This document shows, one piece after another, positions 22,276 to 30,264 of a DNA stretch of 48,891 nt. Within the stretch, counting starts at the first letter, position 1. The number at the start of each line of letters is the position of its first letter. The position numbers were made by a program, and so were the translations under genes. Origin of the DNA: Arthrobacter silvisoli (GTDB lineage: Bacteria; Actinomycetota; Actinomycetes; Actinomycetales; Micrococcaceae). Where the stretch lies: positions 1-48,891 of the forward strand of contig NZ_QRCU01000011.1 in the NCBI RefSeq assembly GCF_003369445.1. Direction: 5' to 3'. The notes beneath the pieces were generated by a model that saw nothing but the letters and a program-made list of their open reading frames with translations, did not search any database and had not been told where the DNA came from.

Positions 22276-22797
22276 TCAGCCGTCGTCGTTCGTCTTGCGG
22301 CCGCTCGCAGTGCCCGGCCGGCCCGCAGCGCCCAGCCGCCCTGCCGCGTCCTGCTGGATCCGCGCGGCTTGGGACGAATAGTCCGCGATGACGCGCAGTT
22401 CTTCGTCGCTGTACCGCTCCAGGAGGCTCGCCAGTCCGCCCATGAAGTCGGCAAAGTGGGGCATTGCGGGGCTGACCTGGTCGCCGACCAGTTCGATCAG
22501 GACCTTCCGCCTATCGCCTTCGTGCCGGACCCGGCGTGCTATGCCTTTGTGCTCGAGCCGTTGCATCAATCCCGTGACCGAGGCCGGGGCCAGCCCGGAG
22601 TGTTCGCCGAATTCCCCCGCCGTCATCGGTCCGAAGCGCAGCAGGATGTCGATTGCCTTACCCTCCGTTGCGGACAGTCCGCGCAGTTCGGAGAGCTTTG
22701 TGTGGAACATGACGGCCGCCGTCGAAAGCTCGCGTCCGGAGGCGTAGACCGCCTCAAGCAATTCCTGGCGCTGCGTGCTGGCGCTTTGTTTCTCCAC
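22276..22797 (-). CDS. MarR-family transcriptional regulator
   Basis: GTG at 22797 has no Shine-Dalgarno but TAGTCT (22809-22804) lies exactly six bases upstream, so a leaderless message is likely. The 173-residue protein has the MarR winged helix: LSATEGKAIDILLRFGPMTAGEFGEHSGLAPASVTGLMQRLEHKGIARRVRHEGDRRKVLIEL, with the DRRK wing. It diverges from an FAD monooxygenase gene, and paired palindromes TTTCGTCCCACCGAAA and TTTCATCCGAACGAAA lie between the two. The ligand is unknown; aromatic or phenolic effectors are usual for this family. Confidence 0.9.
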   Translation of the reverse strand: MEKQSASTQRQELLEAVYASGRELSTAAVMFHTKLSELRGLSATEGKAIDILLRFGPMTAGEFGEHSGLAPASVTGLMQRLEHKGIARRVRHEGDRRKVLIELVGDQVSPAMPHFADFMGGLASLLERYSDEELRVIADYSSQAARIQQDAAGRLGAAGRPGTASGRKTNDDG

Positions 22798-22817
22798 CCC
22801 CAGAGACTAGCAAGTTG

Positions 22818-22883
22818 TTTCGTCCCACCGAAAGGATTGACGGGGCATGGCGGCACCAATATATTTCTTTCATCCGAACGAAA
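22818..22883. promoter_or_regulatory. Paired MarR operators and the monooxygenase promoter
   Basis: TTTCGTCCCACCGAAA (22818-22833) and TTTCATCCGAACGAAA (22868-22883) agree at 13 of 16 positions and lie 50 bases apart. Between them is a near-consensus promoter for the rightward gene: TTGACG (22837-22842), 17 bases, TATATT (22860-22865). One operator touches its -35 region and the other covers the start of transcription. The first also overlaps the -35 region of the marR promoter. Confidence 0.75.
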
Positions 22884-22904
22884 TAAATTTCAAAGGAGTC
22901 GACC

Positions 22905-24170
22905 GTGCTGAACTGTCTTGTCATCGGATCCGGAATAGCCGGACTCGCCACCGCCATCTCGCTGCAGAAAGCCGGCCACCACGCCACCGTGTTCGAGGCC
23001 TACAATGAGCCCTCGGACGGCGTGGGTGGCTTCCTGACCGTGGCCGTCAATGGCTTCGATGCCTTGGAAACCCTCGGGCTCAAGGGTGCCGCCGCCGGTC
23101 TGGGCTTCAGCACCCCACGGATGTCCATGTACTTGGGCAGTACCGGAAAACACCTCATCGACTTTGACTATGGCGGATCCCTCCCTGACGGCACCACCGC
23201 GCGGACCATGACGCGTTCCCAGCTCCATGGCATGCTCCGCGAGGCGGCCGGCCGCCGCGGGATCCGCGTCGAGCACGGCAAGCGGCTCGCTACCGTGAAG
23301 GAAGCCGCCGACGGCGTCACGGCCGTTTTCGCGGACGGCACCTCCGCGCGCGGAGACCTGGTGGTGGGCGCCGACGGCCTCCACTCGGCTGTGCGGCCGC
23401 TGATCGATCCCTCGTCCCCGGCTCCCCGCAACATCCCCCTGCTCAACACTGGCGGTATCGTCGACGCCGGACTGCTCCCGGCAGGGCTCGTCGACGTCGA
23501 ACCGGGCCGCATGAAGATGGTCTTCGGAAAGCGCTGCTTCTATTGCTACATGCAGGATCCGGAAGGCAGGATCTGGTGGTTCGCCAACCCTCTTCAGCGG
23601 TCATCGGAGGATCCAGCCATGCTTGACCATAGCGCCCGCAAGTCCTGGCTGATACGGCTCGTGGCGGGCGACCGCACCCCGATGGCAAGGATCATAGGGG
23701 CAACAGAGGGCATGATCCGGCCGTACAGTACCTCCGACTTTCCGGGCATTCCACGCTGGCATCGAGGCGGCCTGGTCCTGGTGGGAGACGCCGCCCACGC
23801 TGCATCCCCCTCGTCCGGGCAGGGTGCTTCCATGGCCGTTGAAGACGCCGTTGCGCTCGGTCGATCGCTTCGGGGCGTCTCTACCGAGGACATCCCCGGC
23901 GCCCTGTCCCGTTATGAGAACGAACGCCGGAACCGGGCCGAATCAGTGGTCGAATGGGGCCGCCGGAATGCCGCCCCAAAGGTCCGCGGCCAATTCAGGC
24001 GGGTCTTCGAAGACCTTGTGCTGAAGGCCGTCTTCCGCTCACTCGCCCGGAAGGCGCCTGACAACTTCGACTGGGTCTATCGCCACCACATCGACTGGGA
24101 TGCGCCGGTGGTCCCCAGTGGGTCCGCCGCTCCCCGCCGGCCCGTTCCTTCCGCAAAGGCTGCTAGGTAG
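22905..24170 (+). CDS. FAD-dependent aromatic hydroxylase/monooxygenase
   Basis: GTG at 22905 has AAAGGAG (22892-22898). The 421-residue protein has the Rossmann GxGxxG (LVIGSGIAGLATAISLQKAGHHATVFEA), the middle DG motif (DLVVGADGLHSAVRPLI) and the GD motif (GGLVLVGDAAHAASPSSGQGASMAVEDAVAL). This is the p-hydroxybenzoate/salicylate-hydroxylase class. The substrate is unknown. Control by the divergent MarR is strongly suggested by the twin operators. Its 3' end overlaps the GH36 gene on the other strand by eight bases. Confidence 0.93.
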   Translation: MLNCLVIGSGIAGLATAISLQKAGHHATVFEAYNEPSDGVGGFLTVAVNGFDALETLGLKGAAAGLGFSTPRMSMYLGSTGKHLIDFDYGGSLPDGTTARTMTRSQLHGMLREAAGRRGIRVEHGKRLATVKEAADGVTAVFADGTSARGDLVVGADGLHSAVRPLIDPSSPAPRNIPLLNTGGIVDAGLLPAGLVDVEPGRMKMVFGKRCFYCYMQDPEGRIWWFANPLQRSSEDPAMLDHSARKSWLIRLVAGDRTPMARIIGATEGMIRPYSTSDFPGIPRWHRGGLVLVGDAAHAASPSSGQGASMAVEDAVALGRSLRGVSTEDIPGALSRYENERRNRAESVVEWGRRNAAPKVRGQFRRVFEDLVLKAVFRSLARKAPDNFDWVYRHHIDWDAPVVPSGSAAPRRPVPSAKAAR

Positions 24171-26373
24171 AAGCGTCGACGCGGACCAGCCGCAGGACGA
24201 GCGCCCGCTCAGGGAGCGAAGTGAGCAGGTCGAGGCCCGCCTCCCGGAGCAGGCTCCCCGAGTAGGAGGGCACCTCGGCTTCGGAGTCGAGACCGGTGGT
24301 CTTGTTCAGCCAGTGTGGGCTCAGCCACCAAGGGCCGAGCGAGTCGGGTCTAGCGGCCTCGACGCGGTACCGCGCCTCTGCCAAGAGTCCTGGCAGACGG
24401 ACCCGGTGCCGTGAATCCGCGGACAGCGGCGGCGTCATGATGGTGTAGATCGCCTCCGAGCCGTCGGCGGCCACGACACCGCGGAGGGCCGGCGCATCAG
24501 GGTCAAAGTCGCCGTCGGCAACGACACGGCCGGTGCTGATGAGTTCCCGGTGCTCCTGATACGCAGAGATCCAGCGCGAAAGGACGGCTGCCTCCGCGTC
24601 TTCCAGTTCCCGGATGTCCCACTCGATGCCGAAATGGCCGAGGAACGCGATCGCACAGCGGGTGTGCAGATCGCTCGTGCGCCCGGTGACGGAGGAGACG
24701 GCTGAGGCAACGTGGGAGCCGAGCATCTCGGGCGGGACGAGGAGCCCGGTCCAGCGGAGCATGCGGGCGCGGTCGAGGGGATCATGATTATCGGAGGTAT
24801 GCACGCGGTCGGTGCGCTCGAGGATCCCGAGGTCGACGCGTCCGCCTCCCGACGCGCAACTTTCGATCTCGAGCGCGGGGTGTCGTTGGCGCAGCTCATC
24901 GATCAGCCCGTACAGGGCGAGGGTTTGGGCGTGCACCGCCGGCGCTCCCGTCGCCGGGTGGCCCGCGTCGATCAGGTCGCGGTTATGGTCCCACTTGAGG
25001 TAGGCCACGCCGTGGTCCGTGACCAGGCCGTCGAGGACCCCGAGAATATGCGCAAAGGCCTCCGGATTGGTCAGATCGAGCACCTGCTGGTAGCGGAAAC
25101 GTGGCGGCAGTTCCCCCCGCGCCTTGAGGATCCAGTCGGGGTGCGCGCGGGCGAGGTCGGAGTCCTCATTGATCATCTCGGGCTCGACCCACAGGCCGAA
25201 TTCCATCCCGAGGCCACGGACGTGCTCGGCGAGCGGGCCGAGGCCGTCCGGCCACGCCACCGGGTCCGGGCTCCAATCGCCCAACCCGGCGGTGTCGTCC
25301 CTTCGGCCCAGGAACCAGCCGTCGTCGAGCACGAAGCGCTCAACTCCGAGGCCGGCGGCGCGCGTCGCGAGCTCTGCCAGAGTGTCGAAGTCATGGTCGA
25401 AGTACACGGCCTCCCACACATTGAGCGTGACGGGTCGTGGGCGACGCGACGAACGTGAGCGCTCCCGCAAGAAGCCGTGGTAGCGGGCGGCGGCGGCGTC
25501 CAGGCCAACGCCGAAGCTGCCGTAGACCCAAGGAGACACGTAGCTCTCACCGCTTGCAAGGCGCACCTCACCCGGGAGGAGAAGTTCGCCGCCGCGGAAG
25601 GCCAAATGCCCGTCACTCCGCTCGACGGCGTGCTCGTGGTTACCGCCGATGCCGACATGGCAGAGCCATACTCGGCCCGCTAGAGCGTCGAAGCCCGGTG
25701 TTCCGATGGCGACGACCGTTGTTGCGTCCAGGCCGGTGCGGCCGCGGCGGGACCCGCGGGTATGGGTCCCGAAGACGACGGGGTGCCGCTGCGGGATCTT
25801 CTCGGTGGCCCAGCGGCCCGAGAAATCCAGTATTTCGCGCGCATCGCCCGGCAGGCGCAGTGCCGGGTTCACCCCCACTATTTCGAGGTGCCCGTGCGCA
25901 TCGCTTTCGTTACGTACGCTTACCCGCGTCCGCAGCAGGCCAGTAGCTGTGAGATCGATCTCTAGAGTGACTCCGATTCCGGCCCATTTGTCAGTGGCGG
26001 CGATGCTTACAAGACCACCCTGCCGCTGCACCACGCCGCCCTCGGCGAGTGTTTCGCCGTCCAGGGTGACCGTGGCCGCGACCAGCCGGGGTGACCATGC
26101 GGCGCCCGCACGGTGGGCCCTGATGCCCGGAAGACCGCCCCACCCCTGCGAGTGCTCGGGCAGGATGCCGGGCTCGTATGGGACATCGGATACCCCGCCA
26201 ATCCCCGTGCGGACGCTGGTTCCGGCGTATTCGACGAGGTCATGGTCGCTTGCGTGGATCCGGGGTCCCCAGTGCGTAAGCACGGGCATCCCACCTGCCG
26301 CCTGAGTCAGGAGAACGGACACATTATCAGTAGTGAGGTGAATCACCCGGGGGAGTGGCATAGAGACATTCAT
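24163..26373 (-). CDS. GH36 alpha-galactosidase
   Basis: I use ATG 26373 (MNVSMPLPRVIHL); ATG 26361 is an alternative and the open frame continues upstream to 26607. The product is 736 residues, normal for the family. N-terminal beta-sandwich (about 1-330), then the TIM barrel with LNVWEAVYFDHDFDTL, FVLDDGWFLGRRDD, GLWVEPEMINEDSDL, the nucleophile Asp462 in YLKWDHN and the acid/base Asp528 in TSDNHDP. No signal peptide: a cytoplasmic enzyme acting on imported alpha-galactosides. It lies downstream of GH95 with its own LacI-type operator at 26401-26414 and a second copy inside the gene. Confidence 0.93.
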   Translation of the reverse strand: MNVSMPLPRVIHLTTDNVSVLLTQAAGGMPVLTHWGPRIHASDHDLVEYAGTSVRTGIGGVSDVPYEPGILPEHSQGWGGLPGIRAHRAGAAWSPRLVAATVTLDGETLAEGGVVQRQGGLVSIAATDKWAGIGVTLEIDLTATGLLRTRVSVRNESDAHGHLEIVGVNPALRLPGDAREILDFSGRWATEKIPQRHPVVFGTHTRGSRRGRTGLDATTVVAIGTPGFDALAGRVWLCHVGIGGNHEHAVERSDGHLAFRGGELLLPGEVRLASGESYVSPWVYGSFGVGLDAAAARYHGFLRERSRSSRRPRPVTLNVWEAVYFDHDFDTLAELATRAAGLGVERFVLDDGWFLGRRDDTAGLGDWSPDPVAWPDGLGPLAEHVRGLGMEFGLWVEPEMINEDSDLARAHPDWILKARGELPPRFRYQQVLDLTNPEAFAHILGVLDGLVTDHGVAYLKWDHNRDLIDAGHPATGAPAVHAQTLALYGLIDELRQRHPALEIESCASGGGRVDLGILERTDRVHTSDNHDPLDRARMLRWTGLLVPPEMLGSHVASAVSSVTGRTSDLHTRCAIAFLGHFGIEWDIRELEDAEAAVLSRWISAYQEHRELISTGRVVADGDFDPDAPALRGVVAADGSEAIYTIMTPPLSADSRHRVRLPGLLAEARYRVEAARPDSLGPWWLSPHWLNKTTGLDSEAEVPSYSGSLLREAGLDLLTSLPERALVLRLVRVDAST
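25950..25963. promoter_or_regulatory. Intragenic copy of the LacI-type operator
   Basis: TGAGATCGATCTCT at 25950-25963 contains the perfect 12-bp palindrome GAGATCGATCTC. It lies inside the GH36 gene, about 440 bases downstream of the upstream copy at 26401-26414 in the direction of transcription. This spacing would allow looping by a tetrameric repressor. Chance occurrence in coding sequence is possible. Confidence 0.35.
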
Positions 26374-26400
26374 ACCGTCAATCCCAGCGCGAGTAAAGGG

Positions 26401-26414
26401 AGAGATCGATTTCT
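26401..26414. promoter_or_regulatory. LacI-type operator upstream of GH36
   Basis: AGAGATCGATTTCT lies 28 bases before the GH36 start, between GH95 and GH36. It is palindromic (AGAnATCGATnTCT) and matches the copies at 30113 and 30194. It probably makes GH36 a separately regulated unit. Confidence 0.55.
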
Positions 26415-26465
26415 GACAATGGTCCGGCCGCGCCAATCCTGCTGTGACGCAGGGTAGTGAATACC

Positions 26466-28871
26466 CTAGTCGCGCAGCCACTCCAGCTCGACGCGGACAG
26501 GCCGCTCGCCGATGCTCAGGCGGCAATCCGTCATCGGCTCGCCGCCAACGCGGATCGCCGCGGCGCGGGGGAGCCGCACCCGGGTCCCCTCCGGCGGCGC
26601 CAGCCATCCGGCTCCAGGAAGTCGACGCACCGTGAAGGAGGCACCTTGCGGTTCCCAGTCAAGCCGGTCGACGGCGAGGCCCCCGCGTGCGCGCAGTCCC
26701 GTCACGCTGCCACGCGGCCACGCGGTGGGCAGGGCCGGCAGCACCGACAGCGAGTCGGTGCTGGACCCGAGCAACATCGAGGCAACGAGACCTGGAAGAC
26801 CTCCGCTGGCGTCCAGATTGAAAATCCTGCCCGCATCGTGCGTTGTTGTCAGGGCCGGGCTCCAATGCTCAATCGCGAGCCAGTTGACGCATGCCTCGGC
26901 CGCCGCCGCATCGCCGAGCGCCGCAGCGGCCATCCCGACTTGGACGAGCCCGAATGCCATCTCCATCCGTCCGGGCGGCGCGGTGGGCGCCTCGGCACGC
27001 CATGCGATTTTGTTCCGCACTGTCGCCAAGGCGGCTGCACGCAGCTGCGTTGCCTCCTCGCCGTCGCCCTCGAAGGCCGGATCGATCTCGTACCAGAGCG
27101 GGTAAAGCTGGGAGGCGTGCCGGTGGGCGATGTTCTCGTTCCACTGAGGGTCGAGCCACTCGGCGAGAGTACCGTCGGCTGCGACGCGATAGGGCGGCAG
27201 CCCGCGCAGGACACGTGACCATCGTCCATCCAGGGAGTCGTCGCCGCGGGCCCGGCCGAGCAGTGTGGTCGCCCGCGCGGCATCACGCACGATGGCGACA
27301 TCGATCGTCGCGTCCGTCGCGAGGGGGACCCGGGCGCCCCCCGGTGTGTTCTCGGGCGAATAGGACGGGACAATTCTGCGGACACCGTCGACCTCAAGCA
27401 ACGCAGTCTCGGCAAAACGGAGGACTCCTTCGGCCAGCTCCCACACTCTGTCATCGACGATCGATCGGTCGCCGGTCGTGGCGACCGTATCGGCTACGAT
27501 CCGCAGAACCCAGCCTCCGCACCCCGTCCAGAACAGATGGGGGTACTGCCCGGCGAAATGGTTGGCGCGGCCGTGCGTCGACATCCGCGAGGGGAGGAGC
27601 ATGCCTTCGGCGCCGTAGATGAGGCGTGCGTTATCGCGATAGTCGTCGAGGTGGTCCCGCACGAGGCTCAGGAGCGACAGGGCAAGCTCCGGGGTGCCCG
27701 TCGGAGTCATGCCGGCCATCGCACCGTTCTGAACGTTGCCGTTCAGGGTGTAGTCGGCCGACCAGGCGGGCCGCCAGGTGCCCTGCCAGACACCCTGCAG
27801 GGTTGGTGGCAGCTCGCCCGTGGAGGCGATAATGTTCGCCCGGCCGCTCAAATACGCCGCTTCGACCACGCGGCGGCGCGCGCCCCCGTCGCCTGCGCGG
27901 GCCCTTGCCCAAAGGTCCTCTGTCCGTGACGCGGACGAGCCGCCCTGCAGATCCAGCATCGATGCGCCGGTCAGGGGGCAACGCGCCTTCTGCTGTTCGT
28001 TGCGGACTGCGTCCCACGACGGCGGCGTGTCACTGGTCGCTTCAACCCTGCGCCCGTTGCCCGGCAGCCTGATGTCGACCCGGATCAGCTGGGCCGCCCC
28101 CGGCCCCGTCCGGACGCTCGAGCGCGTGACGTCTCCTTCGACCTGCCACGGCTTTCCGGTCACCGCCGTGACGGTGGCCCGGACGGCTGTCGCCCCGTCG
28201 CCTGCATCGCTCACGAGTACGCCATGAGCCCCGCCGCCGACAATCGCGTTGACCACGGTGGAGGCGTCGGGAACCCCGGTGTCAAAGGATGTAGCGGCGC
28301 CGGCGCCCAGACCGAGCTCGACGATGCTGGTACTCGCGGATTCCGCTTCGAGCGCAAGCATGACGGACTCGCCACCGTGCGGGGCGATGAGCCGGAGTGC
28401 GTGCCGCCTGAACTCGAGATCGGTCCACTCAACTGCGACCTCGCCAAGAAGCGGATCGATGGTCCGCTGCGACTCGGCGACGCCGCCGGCGGTACGGACG
28501 GTGAGCGTCGCGCAGAGGCCGAGCGGGTCGGTCCAGATCAGGCCGTCGCCGTACCCGCTTGCGCGGGCTCCCTCGCCGAGCGCGGCACTTGCGGCGTCGG
28601 CTTCGCCGGAGAGGAGCGCGTCCCGCAGCCACCCCCTCACAGGAGCGAGATCGGGCGCCTGGGGCCTGGGGTTCACGGGGAGGAAATAGCGCTCGTGCGC
28701 GAGGGAGATGGTGATCGCGTCAGCCGGACCATAGGCGACGGCGCCGACCCGGCCGCTGCCAACGATGAGCCCCTCTTCCCAGGTCGGGGCATCGGTGGCC
28801 GTCACAAAGACGGGCCCCTCCTTCGGTGGGACGGCGGGGGACGCAGGAGCAGCGGGGGAAAGCTCGGTCAT
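26466..28871 (-). CDS. GH95-family glycoside hydrolase (fucosidase/L-galactosidase-like)
   Basis: ATG 28871 has AAGGA five bases upstream; ATG 28877 directly follows the AAGG. The product is about 801 residues with no signal peptide. The N-terminal sandwich (PTWEEGLIVGSGRVGAVAYG, ITISLAHERYFLP) is followed by an (alpha/alpha)6 barrel with LPPTLQGVWQGTWRPAWSAD, then NGNVQNGAMAGM, corresponding to the GH95 NxNxQxN catalytic region, and SYSPENTPGG containing the presumed acid Glu. Usual GH95 members have NYWP after this region; here it reads NGAMAG, so the specificity may differ (alpha-L-fucose, alpha-L-galactose or another sugar). It lies in the same orientation after the LacI gene, 93 bases away. 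Confidence 0.85.
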   Translation of the reverse strand: MTELSPAAPASPAVPPKEGPVFVTATDAPTWEEGLIVGSGRVGAVAYGPADAITISLAHERYFLPVNPRPQAPDLAPVRGWLRDALLSGEADAASAALGEGARASGYGDGLIWTDPLGLCATLTVRTAGGVAESQRTIDPLLGEVAVEWTDLEFRRHALRLIAPHGGESVMLALEAESASTSIVELGLGAGAATSFDTGVPDASTVVNAIVGGGAHGVLVSDAGDGATAVRATVTAVTGKPWQVEGDVTRSSVRTGPGAAQLIRVDIRLPGNGRRVEATSDTPPSWDAVRNEQQKARCPLTGASMLDLQGGSSASRTEDLWARARAGDGGARRRVVEAAYLSGRANIIASTGELPPTLQGVWQGTWRPAWSADYTLNGNVQNGAMAGMTPTGTPELALSLLSLVRDHLDDYRDNARLIYGAEGMLLPSRMSTHGRANHFAGQYPHLFWTGCGGWVLRIVADTVATTGDRSIVDDRVWELAEGVLRFAETALLEVDGVRRIVPSYSPENTPGGARVPLATDATIDVAIVRDAARATTLLGRARGDDSLDGRWSRVLRGLPPYRVAADGTLAEWLDPQWNENIAHRHASQLYPLWYEIDPAFEGDGEEATQLRAAALATVRNKIAWRAEAPTAPPGRMEMAFGLVQVGMAAAALGDAAAAEACVNWLAIEHWSPALTTTHDAGRIFNLDASGGLPGLVASMLLGSSTDSLSVLPALPTAWPRGSVTGLRARGGLAVDRLDWEPQGASFTVRRLPGAGWLAPPEGTRVRLPRAAAIRVGGEPMTDCRLSIGERPVRVELEWLRD

Positions 28872-28964
28872 CGTCATCCTTGCTGTGCTGGGAGGCTCGC
28901 TACGCAGTCTGTCCCGGAAAGTCGCAACCCGGCCGGGCTCCGCCTGCGCAAGCCGTGTCCTTGG

Positions 28965-29966
28965 TTATGCCGACTCCCGCTGGACGAGGGAGGTGGCAAG
29001 AATGGGCTGCCGGTCGACGTCGCGGCCTTGCAGGACCGCGAGGATGGTTTCTGCTGCGACGCGCCCCATATCCTCCAGTGGCTGTCGAACCGTCGTGAGT
29101 GTTGGATCCATGGTGGTCGCGATGGAGACGTCGTCGAAGCCGATCACGGCGACGTCGGACGGGACGCGGCGACCGGCGGCCTGGAGGACCCGAATCGCTC
29201 CGCTCGCCATCAGGTCGGAGGAAGCGAAGACGCCGTCGAGGTCCGGATATCGTTTGAGGAGGCGCGCCATCGCCGCCGAACCGCTCACAAGGGTGAACTC
29301 GCCATGCACGATCGGGCTGTCCTCGATGCCGAGCTGCGCGAGCTCGTCACGCCAGCCCCTGATGCGGTCGCGGGCTGGCTCCATGTCGCTTGGGCCGGCG
29401 ATGATCCCCAGCCGTCGGCGTCCGGCGTCGACCAGCGCCCGTGCGGCGAGCCTGCCACCGCCATAGTTGTCAGAGTCGATGACAATCGCGTCGGGGGCGA
29501 GGGCGACACGGGGGCGCCCGACCCACGCGATCGGCACGGGGGAGTCGGCGAGTGCCTGCGCGAGATGCGTGATTTCGTGCTGAAGGATGACGATCGCACC
29601 ATCAATCGCCCCTGAGCGCAGAAACCGGGGGATGCGGTCGCCATCTTCGTGATCGGCCGGTAACAGGACGGGTTGGACCTCGCCGGTGTAAAGACCCTTC
29701 GCGGCGCCTTTGAGCACCGACGTGAAGAACGTACCTGTCAGGCTGTCGAGCTCGTTGAAGGCGACGATGAGTGCGATCGCCCCCGAGCGTCCGCCCCGCA
29801 GCATGCGAGCGGCGCTGTTGGCCTCATAGCCCAGCTCCTTGGCCGCGCGCTCGACGGCCGCTGCCATCCTGGCATCGACCTTCGTCTCGCCCGCGAGTAC
29901 CCGCGCAGCCGTGGCGCGGGATACTCCCGCAATTCTGGCAACGTCCACCAGGGTGGGTCTTGGCAT
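28965..29966 (-). CDS. LacI-family transcriptional regulator
   Basis: ATG at 29966 has AGAAGGA six bases upstream. The 333-residue protein has a LacI HTH at residues 5-24 (TLVDVARIAGVSRATAARVL), a hinge helix (EANSAARMLRGGRSGAIALIVAF), and a PBP1-type ligand domain ending DVAVIGFDDVSIATTMDPTLTTVRQPLEDMGRVAAETIL. It is the likely repressor of the adjacent sugar import and hydrolase genes, relieved by an imported or released sugar. Candidate operators with core AGAGATCG lie at 30113 and 30194 (divergent promoter region) and upstream of GH36. Confidence 0.93.
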   Translation of the reverse strand: MPRPTLVDVARIAGVSRATAARVLAGETKVDARMAAAVERAAKELGYEANSAARMLRGGRSGAIALIVAFNELDSLTGTFFTSVLKGAAKGLYTGEVQPVLLPADHEDGDRIPRFLRSGAIDGAIVILQHEITHLAQALADSPVPIAWVGRPRVALAPDAIVIDSDNYGGGRLAARALVDAGRRRLGIIAGPSDMEPARDRIRGWRDELAQLGIEDSPIVHGEFTLVSGSAAMARLLKRYPDLDGVFASSDLMASGAIRVLQAAGRRVPSDVAVIGFDDVSIATTMDPTLTTVRQPLEDMGRVAAETILAVLQGRDVDRQPILATSLVQRESA

Positions 29967-30112
29967 CGTGCATCCTTCTGAAAGTTGTGGACAGGCGGCC
30001 TCGATCTTGGCGGGAGGCCAGGGCCCCAGACTTCGATCTCCAGGCTCCCACGAGCACGGGAATCCGTCAGCGACATCCGTCCCCTTGGCGAAACTTTATT
30101 GTCTAACAGTAT

Positions 30113-30207
30113 AGAGATCGATACTCCGGCGCGATAACTATTGGCATGAATTGCTCTTGCCTGGCGCCTGCTGACAAGCTACGGTTGTCGATCAGAGATC
30201 GTTCTCT
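30113..30207. promoter_or_regulatory. Two LacI-type operators in the divergent promoter region
   Basis: AGAGATCGATACTC (30113-30126) lies in a wider partial palindrome GTATAGAGATCGATAC (30110-30125). AGAGATCGTTCTCT (30194-30207) is AGAGA-TCGT-TCTCT. Both share AGAGATCG with the GH36 copies and are 81 bases apart, near a whole number of turns. A leftward TATACT (30113-30108) touches the first and may be the -10 of the lacI gene. Both sites would control lacI-GH95 leftward and the transporter operon rightward. Confidence 0.6.
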
Positions 30208-30264
30208 AGCCCGGAGTCAGATGGCTCTGAGATCCCTGCAAGTCCCCGACGAAGAGGAATTGTT

